A stretch of DNA of 64,000 nucleotides, from contig OX459105.1 of the NCBI GenBank assembly GCA_949775045.1, positions 16,691,353 through 16,755,352 of the forward strand. The letters are read 5' to 3'. Position 1 is the first letter of the stretch, and the number at the start of each line of letters is the position of its first letter. Below the pieces are notes generated by a model that saw nothing but the letters and a program-made list of their open reading frames with translations, ran no database searches and had not been told where the DNA came from. The DNA comes from Metridium senile. Lineage: Eukaryota > Cnidaria > Anthozoa > Actiniaria > Metridiidae. This document shows, piece by piece, positions 1-12,600 of the stretch. A program made the translations under genes and the position numbers.

Positions 1-27
1 TACAGCTCACACAAATATAATTCAGTG

Positions 28-117
28 GCGGATCTAGGGGTGTCCCAAGACATTTAGGGACCAAACACCCCTTAACATCTTAAAAGCCCTTCCCTGACAA
101 ATTTCTGAATCCGCCCA
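28..117. mobile_element. Short dispersed element, 'gcggatctaggggtgtcc' family
   Basis: Begins GGCGGATCTAGGGGTGTCC and ends ACAAATTTCTGAATCCGCC, giving imperfect terminal inverted repeats. Related copies occur at 5685-5850 and 60672-60760 in this window. It is non-coding and non-autonomous in appearance. Confidence 0.55.
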
Positions 118-245
118 TGTAGTCATATGCATTTATAGAAATTGAACTGATTGTTGATGAAGATACAAACAATGACACGGATTGTGTGCATGTAGTATTG
201 TTCGAATTAGCAAATATTCAAATATATGTTGTTTTTACATTACAG

Positions 246-1045
246 AATTGTTGCTCCAATGCAGACTTTACAAGGAAACTTGGACCCTGCAGCTTTGTAT
301 GGTTCACATGTAAGTTGAATCAGTCAATGAATCAATTTATAAATCAGTCCGTCAATCAATTTATAAATCTGACCCTGTCAGTCAGTCAACCAATCAAACA
401 CTCAATCAGTCAACCAATCAATCAATCTCCCAATCAATCACTTAATCAATCAGTCAACCAATCAATCAATCTCCCAATCAATCACTTAATCAATCAGTCA
501 ACCAATCAAACATCAAACACTCAATAATCAGTCAACCAACCAATCAATCAATCTCCCAATCAATCACTTAATCAATCAATCACTCAATCAATCACTCAAT
601 CAAACAGTCAATCAATCAATCAGTCAATCAATCAATCAATCAACCAATCAATCAGTCAACCAATCAAACACTCAATCAATCAGTCAACCAATCAATCACT
701 CAATCAATCAGTCAATTAATCAGTCAACCAATCAATCACTCAGTCAGTCAGACAAGCAGTCTATCATGCAGCTAGTCAATTATCAAGTCAACTTATCAAT
801 CAAACCAATAAATCAATGGATTTTTAATAAGTTTGTCAGTCAGTAAATGATGCTTTTACATCTTTTAGGATGAGATAAAGAGAATGACGGAGCAGATGGT
901 CCGCAGGTTTGGTATCCGGCGCTATATCGCTAACCTAGGCCATGGAATGCATCCAGACCATGATCCCGAAAAACTCAGAACTTTTATTGACACAGTGCAT
1001 TCATCCTCAATGGAAATCAGAGAAAGAAGCACATCAACTTCATAA
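246..1045 (+). CDS. UROD: Uroporphyrinogen decarboxylase, last two exons (5' part outside window)
   Basis: Cytosolic haem-pathway enzyme that decarboxylates uroporphyrinogen III to coproporphyrinogen III. Only the C-terminal 78 or so residues are in the window. Exons are 246-309 and 869-1045, both with AG/GT borders; the junction is phase 0 and joins ALYGSH to DEIKRM. The peptide TLQGNLDPAALYGS and the later RYIANLGHGMHPDHDPEKL match the substrate-pocket end of UROD, where animals have YIANLGHGLYPDMDPE. The frame ends RSTSTS-stop. The intron is filled with CAAT-type repeats. The gene converges tail-to-tail on SPTLC1. Identification is firm; upstream exons lie to the left of the window. Confidence 0.93.
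318..800. repeat. (CAAT)n-type degenerate microsatellite in UROD intron
   Basis: Tracts of CAATCAATCAGTCAAC and variants run for about 480 bp, starting within about ten bases of the 5' splice site at 309/310. The same motif in reverse orientation fills a CHERP intron at 52085-52468. The apparent open frame through it (Asn-Gln-Ser-rich) is a by-product of the repeat. Confidence 0.9.
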
Positions 1046-1121
1046 GCTTGTAAAATTGTTTAAGTAACATAGTCTATCAATAGATATGATAGTCAGAAAA
1101 TTAGAAAGATGAAAGAACAAT

Positions 1122-1127
1122 AATAAA
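1122..1127 (+). promoter_or_regulatory. UROD polyadenylation signal
   Basis: AATAAA about 77 bases after the UROD stop codon, a typical spacing for a poly(A) signal. No other good hexamer lies between it and the stop. Confidence 0.6.
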
Positions 1128-1542
1128 GTACAACTAATACAAGAATATCATACAGGCTAGGTATCTTCAATTTTTATTTTCATTAAAGTATTATTCTTTA
1201 TTAAAAGAATCAATGTATTTGATGCTGATAAGTTTTATAATATTTTCTAGCAATATTCACAATTTCCTTTTCTTTTTGGAGCAATTTTAAAATGTTTCAT
1301 ACACCAATCAGCAGTGAGGATAATGAGCATGTCTTTACCATTTATCCTTGCAAGTTGATTGTTTTGTAATGTACAGTCTAGAGTTTCAAACTGGAAAATA
1401 AGACAACTTTCAGGTTGTTTAAAAACTTTGTGGATCATGGGACTAACAACCTCTTCATTGACAGTAATCATTATAATGACCGAACTAAGACTTTTTCTGA
1501 GTTGTGTTATGTACTGTCAAATAAGGTACACAACAACAGTCT

Positions 1543-1703
1543 TTGTTGGAAAGCCAACGATCAAAAGCTGTGCTGTTTTTGTTGGAAAGCTAATGATCAA
1601 AAGCTGTGCTGTTTTTGTTGGAAAGCTAATGGTCAAAAGCTGTGCTGTTTTTGTTGGAAAGCTAACAATCAAAAGCTGTGCTGTTTTTGTTGGAAAGCTG
1701 TAC
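1543..1703. repeat. 36-bp tandem repeat, about 4.5 copies
   Basis: The unit contains AAAGCTGTGCTGTTTTTG followed by TTGGAAAGCTAATGATC, with a few substitutions between copies. Because 36 is a multiple of three, it stays open in several frames on both strands. It lies in the UROD-SPTLC1 intergenic region (1046-1766), just past the SPTLC1 stop at 1767, so it is probably in the SPTLC1 3' UTR rather than coding. Confidence 0.85.
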
Positions 1704-1766
1704 ATTTTCACATCAGAGGTTTCAAAAAGCTCTTAAATTCAAACAGAGAGAGGAATGGAGAGGAAC

Positions 1767-4700
1767 TCAGTTTAAGACTTTCTCAGCTGCCTGTTTGATG
1801 ACTTTAGCAGCTTGGTGGATTTCTTCTTCAGTTAATTGAACATTGACGGTAATACGAATACTGAAACAGAGAAAACATGTGTTGATTAGGTCAGGTATTG
1901 AACCATAATAAATGGTCATCAGTATCATCAACATCATTACCATCATATTCCTTTTTGCAGTTCTCGTCAGATCAACCTCAGCCTCGACAGTGTGTAATAA
2001 ATTCTTTAGAATTTGACTACAGCCTGTGGTAATTTAAGGAATGTACACTTTCTCAAACAATTGAAACACTTACGAATTCCAAGGGATGTACTCAAATTCT
2101 AAAGAATATATAAAGAATATATATAATACATGCTGTTCAGAGGCTGAGGTTGATGGAAGAGAACTGTGAAATGGTCTATTATGATATTTACCATCGTCAT
2201 CATCTTTACCATCATCATCTTTACCATCATCATCATCATCTTTACCATCATCATCATCATCATCTTTACCATCATCATCTTTACCATCATCATCATCATC
2301 ATCTTTACCATCATCATCATCATCATCTTTACCATCATCATCATCATCATCTTTACCATCATCATCTTTACCATCATCATCATCATCATCATCATCTTTA
2401 CCATCATCATCATCATCATCTTTACCATCATCATCATCATCATCTTTACCATCATCATCTTTACCATCATCATCATCATCATCTTTACCATCATCATCAT
2501 CATCATCTTTACCATCATCATCATCTTTACCATCATCATCTTTACCATCATCATCATCATCATCATCATCTTTACCATCATCATCATCATCATCTTTACC
2601 ATCATCATCATCATCATCTTTACCATCATCACCTTTACCATCATCATCATCATCATTAACATTTTAAAGTTGTGAAAAATAGGTCATTATCAACATCATT
2701 ATCTGTACATTCAACATCATCATCTTTATCCAAGTTCATCTCACCTTTTTGGTGGTGGGAATTTTTCTTGATTTTTCAAGTATCCAGCAATTGTTACTGC
2801 AATATCTTCTTCAAAAACCTAAAACCAGTGATACCACAATGTAAAAAAATGTTTTCAAAATAGCAGCACTTACAGTGAGGACACTCGAACCTTCAACACT
2901 CTGAATTGTTTTGTTACTTTTCTTAACCCACATCCCATCAGCGAATAGATTAGAAATAAGATTTATTATGAACACTTAGTGTATTTGAACCTACTGCTTT
3001 ATTTTTAGAGGTTTTGAAGCCATAGAAGGTTCAGAAAATAATAACATGAAAAAAAGTGTTCACAGTGCAAGTATCCTCACTGTAAATGATTGTGTTTCTT
3101 ACCAAATCCACAATCTGTTTGAGGATGTCTTCTGCTGCCTCTACATCTTCAAAGTCTTCCAAAAGTCGTAAGTGGATAACCGGCGATTCTTTTTCACCAC
3201 AAACAGCAAGCCCTTTAATTCTGATAGCAATAACAAGCATTGGGATTAACACACAGGTGACTATAGAAAATCAGGTCCTACAGTGTTTTCCACGCTTTAA
3301 AACAAATGGGCTATGAAAAGGCTATGAAGACCCTAAGAAACCCTTATGAAAAGCCTATGGAAAGATTTTGTCTTTGGCGAATAATTGTTAAATAGAGATA
3401 GCATTGATTTGATAATTGATTGCAATTAGTGACAGCATTGGACGATGGTAACAATATTAGGGTAAGGGATGAATGAAGTGGTCCTCTTACCCTTTTAGTT
3501 CTTGGTGTAACTGTTCTGCCTTCCTTTGAAGGTCAGTAAACATGCCTGAAATACAAACAAACCAGTTGTCATGGTAACAACAACATGGCGGAAGCAGAAG
3601 GAATAGCGTCATACTACATATGAACAGATTGACAGATAAAGAGAGGATTAGTAGTCTGGGAAATAAGAACATACTGAGGTGTAGATGGACAAATTGAGAC
3701 AGACAGACAAATCATGTACAGAACGATGGATAGAAATATATAGAATATGCAGGTTAAGACAGACAGACATAGGCAAACAAACAGACTCACATCAACAGAC
3801 AGGCAAACAATAACACTTACATCAACTGGCAGACAGACAAACACTCACAGACCGGCAGACAGACTTAGGAAAACAGACAAAGAAGTTCCACAAACCTGTG
3901 TTTTGTTCAATAATATCCAAGGCATTAATGGCTGCTGTAGCAAGCATAGGTGGGAGAGAAGCAGAGAAGCAATATCCAGCACCGGCCAATCTCTGTAAGA
4001 AAAATTTGTACTTTTGAAACATGGTAAATTTACGTGGGATAGTCCTGCACCTAAACCAATCAGAGCGCAACATTTATGTAAACAGAAGATTTTACTTGAC
4101 AGTGTGTTGTTACCTGATGATCAACCACAAACGAAGTACCACAGCAAAATCCACCAATGGTTGCTAAGGAGTTTTCCATGGAAACACTTATCAAATCAAC
4201 ATCATTTACCTAAAAAGAAAAACAGGCTTAATAAATAATTATAATTACTGAGTAATATTTGGCTTGGTCAATAATGGTAATAACGATGTTAGAGAAACCT
4301 TTAGAGTCATTTTTGATTATGCTCAATAAACTTTGCCGTCAGCTTCCTGGGAGACCAGCTTACAGCTACTGCTTATAACTGAAGGAACTACCAAATAATA
4401 GTAATTTTCCTTTTTTTCCTTTGATAAGTTTACTGACTAGTTGCTGGTGGCAAAGTTATTGATATAAATAAATCAAAATCTGAAATAAAGTTGATTGAAG
4501 TTAATGAAGTAGATCAGAAGTCAACAATGGTGAATTAAAATATAGCAATGCTACATACTGGAATATTAAAATGTTCTGTAATCCCTCTCCCTGTAGTGCC
4601 GAGAGCTCCAAAAGAACAACTTTCATCAATAAATAGCCTCACTTTATACTTTGTCTTCAGTTCAACCTATATCAAAACCACAAAAACATTGTTATATAAC

Positions 4701-6421
4701 ACAAAACACACTTATATATTAGAAATGATAAGAAACAAAACATAGTTATATAACATTTTTTTACTCAGATGAAGGGCTTAAGCTCGAAACGTCTGACTCA
4801 GTAAATTAAAGTTAAGTTAGCATCTTTTACGGTGTTACAAATTCCATTCTATTACTATCGTTTAGATCAAACACAAATGCAGCCTATACTAGTTTACTTG
4901 CTAGTTTCCATATACATTGTAACGAGCAACATACAAGTGAGGCAGAATGAACTTGTCATACCAGTTTTGGAAGAGGAGCTATAGTGCCATGATTAATGTA
5001 AAGACCTTCTACAACAAGAAACCTTCTAGTGACTTTAGCTTTCTTAGGATTCTGAAAATGAAAAATGGCACATTCGTTCAATTTAAGAAAGTCGCAACAC
5101 ACTTAAGGCCTGGGCAAACAGCTTCAACATTTGCTTCAACATCCATTCGATTTTGTTGAAGCCACATTCAGCATTGTCATTCAACAAAATCAAACGGATG
5201 TTAAAGCAAATGTTGAAGCCGTTATCCTGGGCCTTTATCTGTATTGATGCATAGTAATCTTTAGAATTATAGTCCCTTCATCAGGTCCATCCAGCATCTT
5301 GAATTGTAGCAAGGCCTTTGCATCGAAGCGAGACAAACACTGAGCTGGCAATGATAGAGACTATTTAACACGTAGCAGGACAATTTTTCATGTTATTTTA
5401 TCATTGCAAGCTCAACGTTCGACTCGCTTCAAAGCAAAGGCCTGGCTACCTTTCAAGATGGCGTAGAGAACTGTGAAGGGGACTATTGAATACAATGTTT
5501 TTTTTCTTAGACCTTTCGATCTTTTTCTTGTTGTTCCTTGAGTTGTTTTTCAAGATCGTCCATGTCATTGTGTTCAAACCACATGACCCTACTTCTTGAT
5601 GCTTCAACTCCCTTTTGAATAGCAAAGCACACTCCCTTGTCACTGGAAAATAAATACATTAGGTTACATTGGATAGTTAAAAGTAGGAGCGGATTTAGGG
5701 GGATGTCCCTTCCAGCACCAGAAACCCCCCTAGCGCCACAATTACCCTTATCTATTTATAAGACATTTAAGGACAGGACACCCCCTAATACCTTAACAGA
5801 CCTTCATCTGCAATTGGGACACTCTCTGACAAATTTATGGATTTGCCAATGAAAAGAGAGTTATAATTTGGATAAAATAAAATCAATGAAAAGTGAAACA
5901 AGATGGCAAGATCGATGAATGAATGAATGAATGGAAGAATGAATCAATGAATGAACAGAAAGACAACTGAATGAATGAATAAATCGACCGATGAATGAAA
6001 AAATGAATGAAAGAATGAATGAATGTATTAGACCATACATATAGAAATGATTTTCAAACTTAACAACCAGAGGTGATTTACCTCAAACCTTACCAGAAAA
6101 TAACATCACCCCTTTTAGAGTAAGCAGGTATGGCACTGGCCACTGTAGAAAACCCATAAGAATATAATATTGCTTCTTGTGTATTCATAAACTTTGCTAG
6201 TCTTTCTTCTAAGTGTAAATGTATATCTAAAAACATTAAATAAGAGAAGCAAGTCAAGCAAGTCATTAATTATTATCATTGATGGTCATAACAATCATCA
6301 CCATTATTATTATCATCACCATAATCATCAACACTGCAATCACCACAATTATTACCATCACCATCATCATCATCACAATAATCCTTTTGGATCACAGCAC
6401 CCAACACCATATCATCACTAC

Positions 6422-6456
<35 letters not shown>

Positions 6457-9176
6457 CTACAATCATCATCATCATCATAACTCACCTATTGTTCCATAGA
6501 ATCCTCTCGGACCACAGGAACCAACACCATATTTGTGCAGTGTCTGTATTGCTGCACTCTATCAAATTAAAAAAAAGTATTAGAAATCACAGACGCCTTA
6601 ACTTCACCTATCTGCTTGGTGGTACAAGGCCTACATCATGTCAACAATCAGATATAACTTAATTAGTACCTCTATTTGTTCATTTCCAACAAATCCCAGG
6701 AAGTTGAATGTTGCCAGGTTGAGACACTGTTTGCCATCAATAGTTAACTTGTGGCCTGGTTTTCTAAAATATTGAATATAGAACTGGTTTAATAGACGCT
6801 GTTTCATCCATCCATTCATTCATTCATCCATCCATTCATTCATCCATCTGTTTATTCATCCATCCATCCATTCATTCATCCATCCATTCATCCATCCATT
6901 CAGTCATTCATCCATCCATTCATTCATCCATCCATCCATCCATCTATTCATTTATTCATCCATCCATTCATTCATCCATCCATTCATTCATCCATTCATT
7001 CATTCATCCATCAATCTATTCATTTATTCATCCATCCATTCATTCATCCATCCATTCATTCATCCATTCATTCATTCATCCATCAATCTATTCATTTATT
7101 CATCCATCCATCCATCCATTCATCCATCCATCCATTCATTCAAAATACAGTGGTTTGCACCTGAGTGCCATAATTCTTTGTTTTCCAGACAGTGCATTTA
7201 AACTGGCTACAAATTTCTCTAATGGGTTTGACAGTTTAAACACACAAAATAGTCCATGTCAGGAACTCAACAAACAAGTACAACAGTACAAATTGATGTA
7301 AGACATTTAATTACCCACTAACAACTTTAGCTGCCAGTATGTCTGGTGAATAATTTGGTTGTTCTGGAACTAAAGGCTCTGGCTGCCATTCATCGATCAA
7401 TTCTTCTTCTTCCTTTGGAAATGTAAAAGAGAATATTAGTATACAAGAATCTCATAGGCAAATCAAATAGACCTTCCCCTAATTTGCTAGACCAACCATG
7501 AAACAATACATTCAAGTCTAGACCATCCTCGGGAACCCAGGGGTAATCTTCTGTCGCTCATTTCTTGCTCCCAGAATAAATACCCCTGGGAACGTAGTCT
7601 GTTGGAGCTTGTTCCAGAAGTCAAAATTCAGCTCTTTCCTGATTGGTCGACCTTATTAGGTCAACCAATGAAAATCGAAGAAAGTCGTTAAATAAGTTTG
7701 AATTTTGACTTCCGGAACAAGCTCCAACAGACTATGTTCCCAGGGGTATTTATTCTGGGAGCTAGAAACAAGTGACAGAAGATTACCCCTGGGTTCCTGA
7801 GGATGAGTCTAGGCTGGAGTAAATGAAATACTGTGAATTTAGAGATTCAATTTTTCTGTGGTCAGTCATGCAAATTCAGGAAAGGTCTTTTGTATTTTAT
7901 ATGCTAACCTTTTTGGTAAGCTCTAGCGCCTGTTCTCTGAACTTGTAACTTTTTGATACAAGCAACCAAAGGATCCATAACACAAGAATAGTTTCAAATA
8001 TCACATGGTAAAATGGAACCTAGTGAAAAACAAGATTAACAGTTATCATCATAGATTGATACCCGGCCATGCCAATAGATGAAAATCGATCATCGAAAAC
8101 TGATTGATAAAATCGATAATTGTTAGTTGATCAATATTGATTTTATATTGAAAATCGTTAATCACAACAAAATTCATGTGATTATATCGATTACATCGAT
8201 TGTATTGATTTTATCAAACACAATGTTTGAACCGGAACACCTAAATCGTATTGATTTTTCTTCCATGCCGCCAGATTTCTCTACCGAAATGAAAAATATC
8301 TGTTAAATTATTGTTATTTGAAATACTGTAGTTGATTTATTGTAATTCTACTTGTGATTTAAAAATAAAGAAATGATAAGTATCATGTTTGCACATGAAA
8401 TTCATGTCAATTTACATTATCGATAAAATTGATGAAATCGATCATAATATCCCGATGAAATCGATATCACACCAAACTGTGTTATCGATTTTCATCATTT
8501 TATCGACTGATCAATATAGATAATTTCGATTTTTATCGATTGATATCGATTTTTATCGATTATCGAAATTATCGATTGGTATGGCCAGGATTGATATGTT
8601 GAGAAAGTGATTGCTTTAATTGTATGTTTTATTTATGTGTTGTATAGGTGTATTAAATAGGTGAAATTACAAATGACATGTATGTTTTTAATTGAAAACA
8701 ATGAGTATTATCGATGCGAATCTAGTTAAAATCACTTGATTAAATTAGATTCCACACGTTTGAGTACAATATGTAAATATGTTCTATTGTGCAATGATAT
8801 CATACTAATTATACGATATACTGATATTTCAAACTGAATCACAAATCCCTTCACTTACATCTCAAGTCATTTTAATTTGACTGAACGATTAAAGCATAAA
8901 GCTTCTTTAATTCGCATCTTTTTCTCCTCGTAGATGGCGAGAAACAGAGGCGAAAGACATTCCAGAAAGACAGTGTCACACAACTTCTTGCACTTGCTAC
9001 ACATAAACAAACAATGTACGCATAAAGTGAATTATATTTTAAAATATAAACCATACCTTAGTGTAGTACTCTAATATCTCTATTCCTTGGGTAAAGTATA
9101 TTGTGAAGTAAGATAGCTGTCCGAAGTAATTTGGATCTGTTGTTGCTCCATCGCAATGTTCGCCCGCGTCCGCCAT
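1767..9176 (-). CDS. SPTLC1: Serine palmitoyltransferase subunit 1, complete, 15 exons
   Basis: Non-catalytic partner of the ER serine palmitoyltransferase dimer, which condenses serine with palmitoyl-CoA in the first step of sphingolipid synthesis. Exons in transcript order: 9176-9057, 8019-7909, 7412-7315, 6763-6670, 6558-6486, 6226-6094, 5642-5513, 5051-4962, 4666-4559, 4209-4114, 3992-3896, 3545-3491, 3220-3103, 2818-2745, 1860-1767. They sum to 1491 nt, 496 aa (human 473). One hydrophobic segment lies at about residues 41-63, as expected for SPTLC1. The alpha-oxoamine synthase fold follows, with [14 protein letters not shown]; the cysteine equivalent to human Cys133, the neuropathy site, is kept at about residue 156. 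The motif [10 protein letters not shown] at about 337-346 lacks the PLP-binding lysine found in SPTLC2, as is normal for subunit 1. The start ATG lies in an AAAATGGCGG context. All junction phases agree. Confidence 0.96.
2170..2735. repeat. CATCAT/CTTTAC compound repeat in SPTLC1 last intron
   Basis: Runs of CAT separated by CTTTAC about every 12-30 bases. On the SPTLC1 sense strand the tract reads GATGATG...GTAAAG and starts about 20 nt downstream of the 5' splice site at 2745/2744. The His/Tyr-, Ile/Phe- and Met-rich open frames across it are artefacts of the repeat. Confidence 0.9.
4765..4915. mobile_element. Dispersed element B (TTTACTxxCTAGTTTCC family), SPTLC1 intron copy
   Basis: Contains AAGGGCTTAAGCTCGAAACG, a variant of AAAGTTAAGT, ACGGTGTTACAAATTCCATT, GCAGCCTATACTAGTTTAC and CTAGTTTCCAT. 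The same blocks recur at 11310-11425, 11770-12125, 37810-38050 and 53826-53980 with 58531-58555. Part of the core is self-complementary (CGAAACGTCAGTAAAG against CTTTACTGACGTTTCG). Confidence 0.7.
5103..5235. mobile_element. Foldback element C, copy 1
   Basis: Inverted repeat with AAGGCCTGGGCAAACAGCTT and TTTGCTTCAACATCC on the left, GATGTTAAAGCAAATGTTGA and CCTGGGCCTT on the right. It lies in an SPTLC1 intron. A second, longer copy lies at 28390-28612 in EMC1. It looks like a MITE. Confidence 0.7.
5277..5470. repeat. Foldback element around SPTLC1 exon border
   Basis: AGCAAGGCCTTTGCATCGAAGCGAG on the left pairs with CTCGCTTCAAAGCAAAGGCCTGGCT on the right, with ATCTTGAAT near both ends. It lies wholly in the intron upstream of exon 5051-4962 (transcript order). 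Confidence 0.6.
5685..5850. mobile_element. 'gcggatttaggggg' family element, SPTLC1 intron
   Basis: GGAGCGGATTTAGGGGGATG at the left and ACAAATTTATGGATTTGCC at the right match the element at 28-117, with a longer interior that contains GGACACCCCCTAATACCTTA. Confidence 0.55.
5915..6030. repeat. (GAAT)n microsatellite
   Basis: Interrupted GAATGAATGAAT tract of about 115 bp in an SPTLC1 intron, about 60 bases past the 5' splice site of exon 6226-6094. Confidence 0.85.
6270..6483. repeat. (CAT/CAC)n microsatellite abutting a splice donor
   Basis: CATCATCACC-type repeat filling the short intron between SPTLC1 exons 6558-6486 and 6226-6094. On the sense strand the intron starts GTGAGTTATGATGATGATG, so the repeat begins about 7 nt after the donor. 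Asp-rich and His-rich open frames here are artefacts. Confidence 0.9.
6790..7142. repeat. (CATT/CCATTCATT)n satellite
   Basis: About 350 bp of CATTCATTCATCCATC. Its lower end is about 25 bp from the 3' splice site of SPTLC1 exon 6763-6670. A similar motif fills a CHERP intron at 61417-61735. Confidence 0.9.
7525..7815. mobile_element. Foldback element D, copy 1
   Basis: Left arm GGAACCCAGGGGTAATCTTC pairs with right arm GAAGATTACCCCTGGGTTCC. An inner repeat GGAGCTTGTTCC...GGAACAAGCTCC surrounds TTGGTCGACC. A second copy lies at 29598-29850 in an EMC1 intron. Palindromic MITE-like element. Confidence 0.8.
8060..8592. mobile_element. AT-rich foldback rich in ATCGAT
   Basis: The left end CCGGCCATGCCAATAGATGA pairs with the right end ATCGATTGGTATGGCCAGG. 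The interior is unusually dense in ATCGAT/AATCGAT. It lies in SPTLC1 intron 1. No coding potential is seen. Confidence 0.65.
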
Positions 9177-9606
9177 TTTGAAAACGCCCTGACTCCGAGA
9201 GGAATGGGAACTAGTGTTGTGAAATAAAATTTCTTGATATTTTTTTCTTACTTTTTCGATCCCTATAATTTTTTCCGATGGGAAAATTTATGCTCAAAAT
9301 AGATAGAAAGGATAATGAATATAATGATAAAAAGGAAAAATTAAAAAAATATTATTTTTCTTAATTCTCTCATCAATTCATTTCAAAACTCTAGATCTCA
9401 AGTAAAAAAATCTCAAGTTAAGGTAAAGTTGTAAAAAATACCTTTGATAAGATATTAATTAAGAAAATACACAAAAAAAATGTTCTATGCATGGGAGGGG
9501 TACGTTAGTAGGCATTTTGTCCTCCCAATGAGACCATAAAATACCCATAGTTCCACGCGCACTATTACTATCCAGTGAACAAACAACCGAGAAAGAGCTA
9601 CACATC
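9177..9606. promoter_or_regulatory. Divergent SPTLC1/ZRANB2 promoter interval
   Basis: Only 430 bases separate the two opposed start codons. No convincing TATA box is seen at the right distance. The SPTLC1 start sits in AAAATGGCGG, a YY1-like motif typical of TATA-less housekeeping promoters. Shared bidirectional promoter activity is inferred from layout only. Confidence 0.5.
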
Positions 9607-12600
9607 ATGCATTCCTCAAGAATGAAAATGTCTGATGGAGATTGGTCTTGTTCCGACGAAAGGTAAGCACAAACATAACGTATACATCATGCTTCATCTA
9701 TTGACTTGCAAATATCTTTGCATTTTGTCGTTTTTAGCTGCGGTAACGTGAACTTTGCAAGGCGTACATCATGCAACCGCTGTGGAAAGGCGAAAGGTAA
9801 TGGGGGTTCCCCTTTCACTTGTTTATATTACATTTTGCTGAAACACTAAATATTAATGATCCCCAATGTATTTCCTTTGCTTTTAAGTATTTCAACAATA
9901 TATTTTCGCCCTAAATTCTTGTTTTTGGATGATAATTAACAAGTAATTCAAAACTGAGAGTCAATAATTAATAAAACTTAGATTTGAAAAGTTTTGGTCT
10001 CAAAAGAATTGGCCAGTAAACCATTTTGCCATTTGGATGTCAGAATTAGTTTTTATTTTGACGTTTTTCCTAAGTTTTATGATGTTGTTTCAACCTGGGC
10101 TTTGGAAAATTCTGCCATTATATTATAATAACAATAGGCTATTGTTTGTGGAATTATATAAGTTTATCATATGACCCGTATTTTGCCTGGCGTGTGCTTT
10201 TAAGAAAACCTTCGGTAAAAAGTCATGTGATGGGGTCTGTACGGCTTTTTTCACCTGGTCCGTAAAAGCACGTACAGACCAGCTACTCAAAAAATCACAA
10301 CAAAAATGGCCTTTAAATTAATAATAGTGGGTCATATGATAAAAAACTTATTGACTGAGTTAGGTCAGGCCGTACAGGAAAATATTTGGCTCTTGGTCAT
10401 TTGTACGGGCCTCGCTGCACTCGGTCCGAACATCATGACCATGAGCCAAATATTTTCCCGTACGGCCCTCCCACTCAATAAATACTTATTATTTATACAA
10501 TATATTGTCTTTTTACTATATTTCAACTGTTACTATGGTGTGAAACCTACATTAGTTGATACAACAAGAATATTTGCGCAAAGCAAAAGTGATCACTAGG
10601 GGGGTTGGGTCTTCATATACATGCAGGTCAACATCATAGAATTGTGTGTCATAGTATTTAATATCAACAATATAAGTAGAAAAATCTATGTTGTGTAGCT
10701 TTGTATCTGACCCGTACATAAACATAAAAGTTGCGAAAAAAGTGCTTTTGGTTAACTTTTTCAAGCAAGTAGTTATTAGAGCAAGTTTGTCATTTGGCAC
10801 TTTTTTAATATACCTTTCCCGAATTTGTTTGACTGATCACAAAACAATATTGATTCACATTGAGGCTAGAGTCAACCGATCTATCTATCTATACTCCAGG
10901 GCTCAAAATAGCTGCCAGCCAATGGCCAAATGCCAGCCCAAAGTTAAGGTTTGGAAGGCAAAATTTACATTGCAAAATTGCAAAATTTACTTGAAATCAT
11001 CTTTCAATGTTTTTTTATCTGGAAGTGGCAGGCCAAATTTTTTTCCTATTTCGAGCCCTATACTCCAGCCTCAAATTGAAGATCTATAAATGTATTTTAG
11101 TATAACTAATAGCATGATGCTCCAAGCACATGCAAGTCAGTATTGAACACCATTTGTCTTGTTCTGACTGCTTAATTATCTTTTGTAATAGTGAAATCAA
11201 AAGCTGATACTATCAAACTCGGTGGTATGAAGGTAGGCAAGCAAGCAGCGTCAAAGAGCGGCGGTCTGTTTAGTGAAGAAGACTGGATCTGTTCTCAGTA
11301 AGTAATCACAAAATAAATGGAAACTTGTGAGTAAACTAGTATAGTCTGCATCTGTGTTTGATATTTACGATAGGTAAAATAATGAAATTTGTAACACCGT
11401 AAAAAATGTTGACTTAACTTTTATACTATTAAATCACAAAATAGCAGCCCATACAGATAGTTAATCGTGATATACATAGCTCAACATTAAATACACTGCT
11501 TAAATACACATTCCTTTACATACCAATCAATGATCTAAGTGCTGTTACTATCTTTATTGAAGGTGTGGCAACGTAAATTGGGCAAGACGTAATACATGTA
11601 ATATGTGTAACAGACCGAAGTTCTCCAAAGTTGAAGCAAGGACTGGTAAGTGCATTTGAACTGAAAATAATTCAAAACACATTATACTTATTGTTATACA
11701 ACAAACCAGAGAATGTTTTTTCCTATTTGTCAATGGTGGTTTTGCCTAAATCTTAATGTACTTATGTACTTAGTTATCTAATTAAAATAGAAACTAGCGA
11801 GTAAACTAGTATAGGTTGCGTCGTTGTTTGATATAAACGATGGGTAATAGAATGAAATTTGTAACACCGTAAAAAATAGAAATAGAAACTGGCGAGTAAA
11901 CTAGTATAGGCTGCGTCAGTGTTTGATATAAACGATAGGTAATAATTATAATGAAATTTGTAACACCGTAAAAAATGTTGACTTGACTTTACTGACGTTT
12001 CGAGCTTTAGCCCTTCGTCGGAGTAAAAAGGGATAGACGAAGGCCTAAAGCTTGAAACATCAGTAATTAAGTTAAGTGAACGTTTTTTAGGGCGTTACAA
12101 ATTTCATTATATTACCTATACGGTAGTTATCTAATTGGTTATCTTATCTACTATTTTCTGTGCAACTGTAGGTCTTGGTGGCGGATACAATGAACGAGGC
12201 ACTGTAGAATACAAAGAAAAAGAAACCAGTGATGACGATGAGTATGATGATGTATGTATCTGGGCAATCATTACTCAGTATTCTCAAAAAATACCAGTCT
12301 CTTCACTACCATTTCCACACTTAATTTCCAGGTCTTTCAATATACCTTAGACCTCTTTACCTCTGTATCAACTCCTCCGTATGCAAATTGCCCATTTCAG
12401 ACCATGTGTCATTCCCTTGAGAATTGTTCTCTTATGATGAACGTGTTATATCATTTACATGTGAAAGAAACAATTCCCAAGGGTAGCATCACATGATCTG
12501 AAATGGGACAACAAACAAGGAAGGTAAAGAGGTCTATTGAGGAATGGCTACTCTGAAATCTCTTGAGAATGCTGTTTACTGTCAATAGCCACAGAATTTA

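Noticed and set aside
186..527. Open frame rich in Asn-Gln-Ser
   Set aside because: It starts in an intron, crosses the UROD exon in the wrong frame and continues in the CAAT repeat.
2099..2662. Long open frames on both strands (poly-Met/Lys, His/Tyr, Ile/Phe)
   Set aside because: They are translations of a CAT/CTTTAC repeat inside an SPTLC1 intron; the flanking exons splice over them.
10306..11089. Open frames in ZRANB2 intron 2
   Set aside because: They run through foldback elements and lack homology or splice support.
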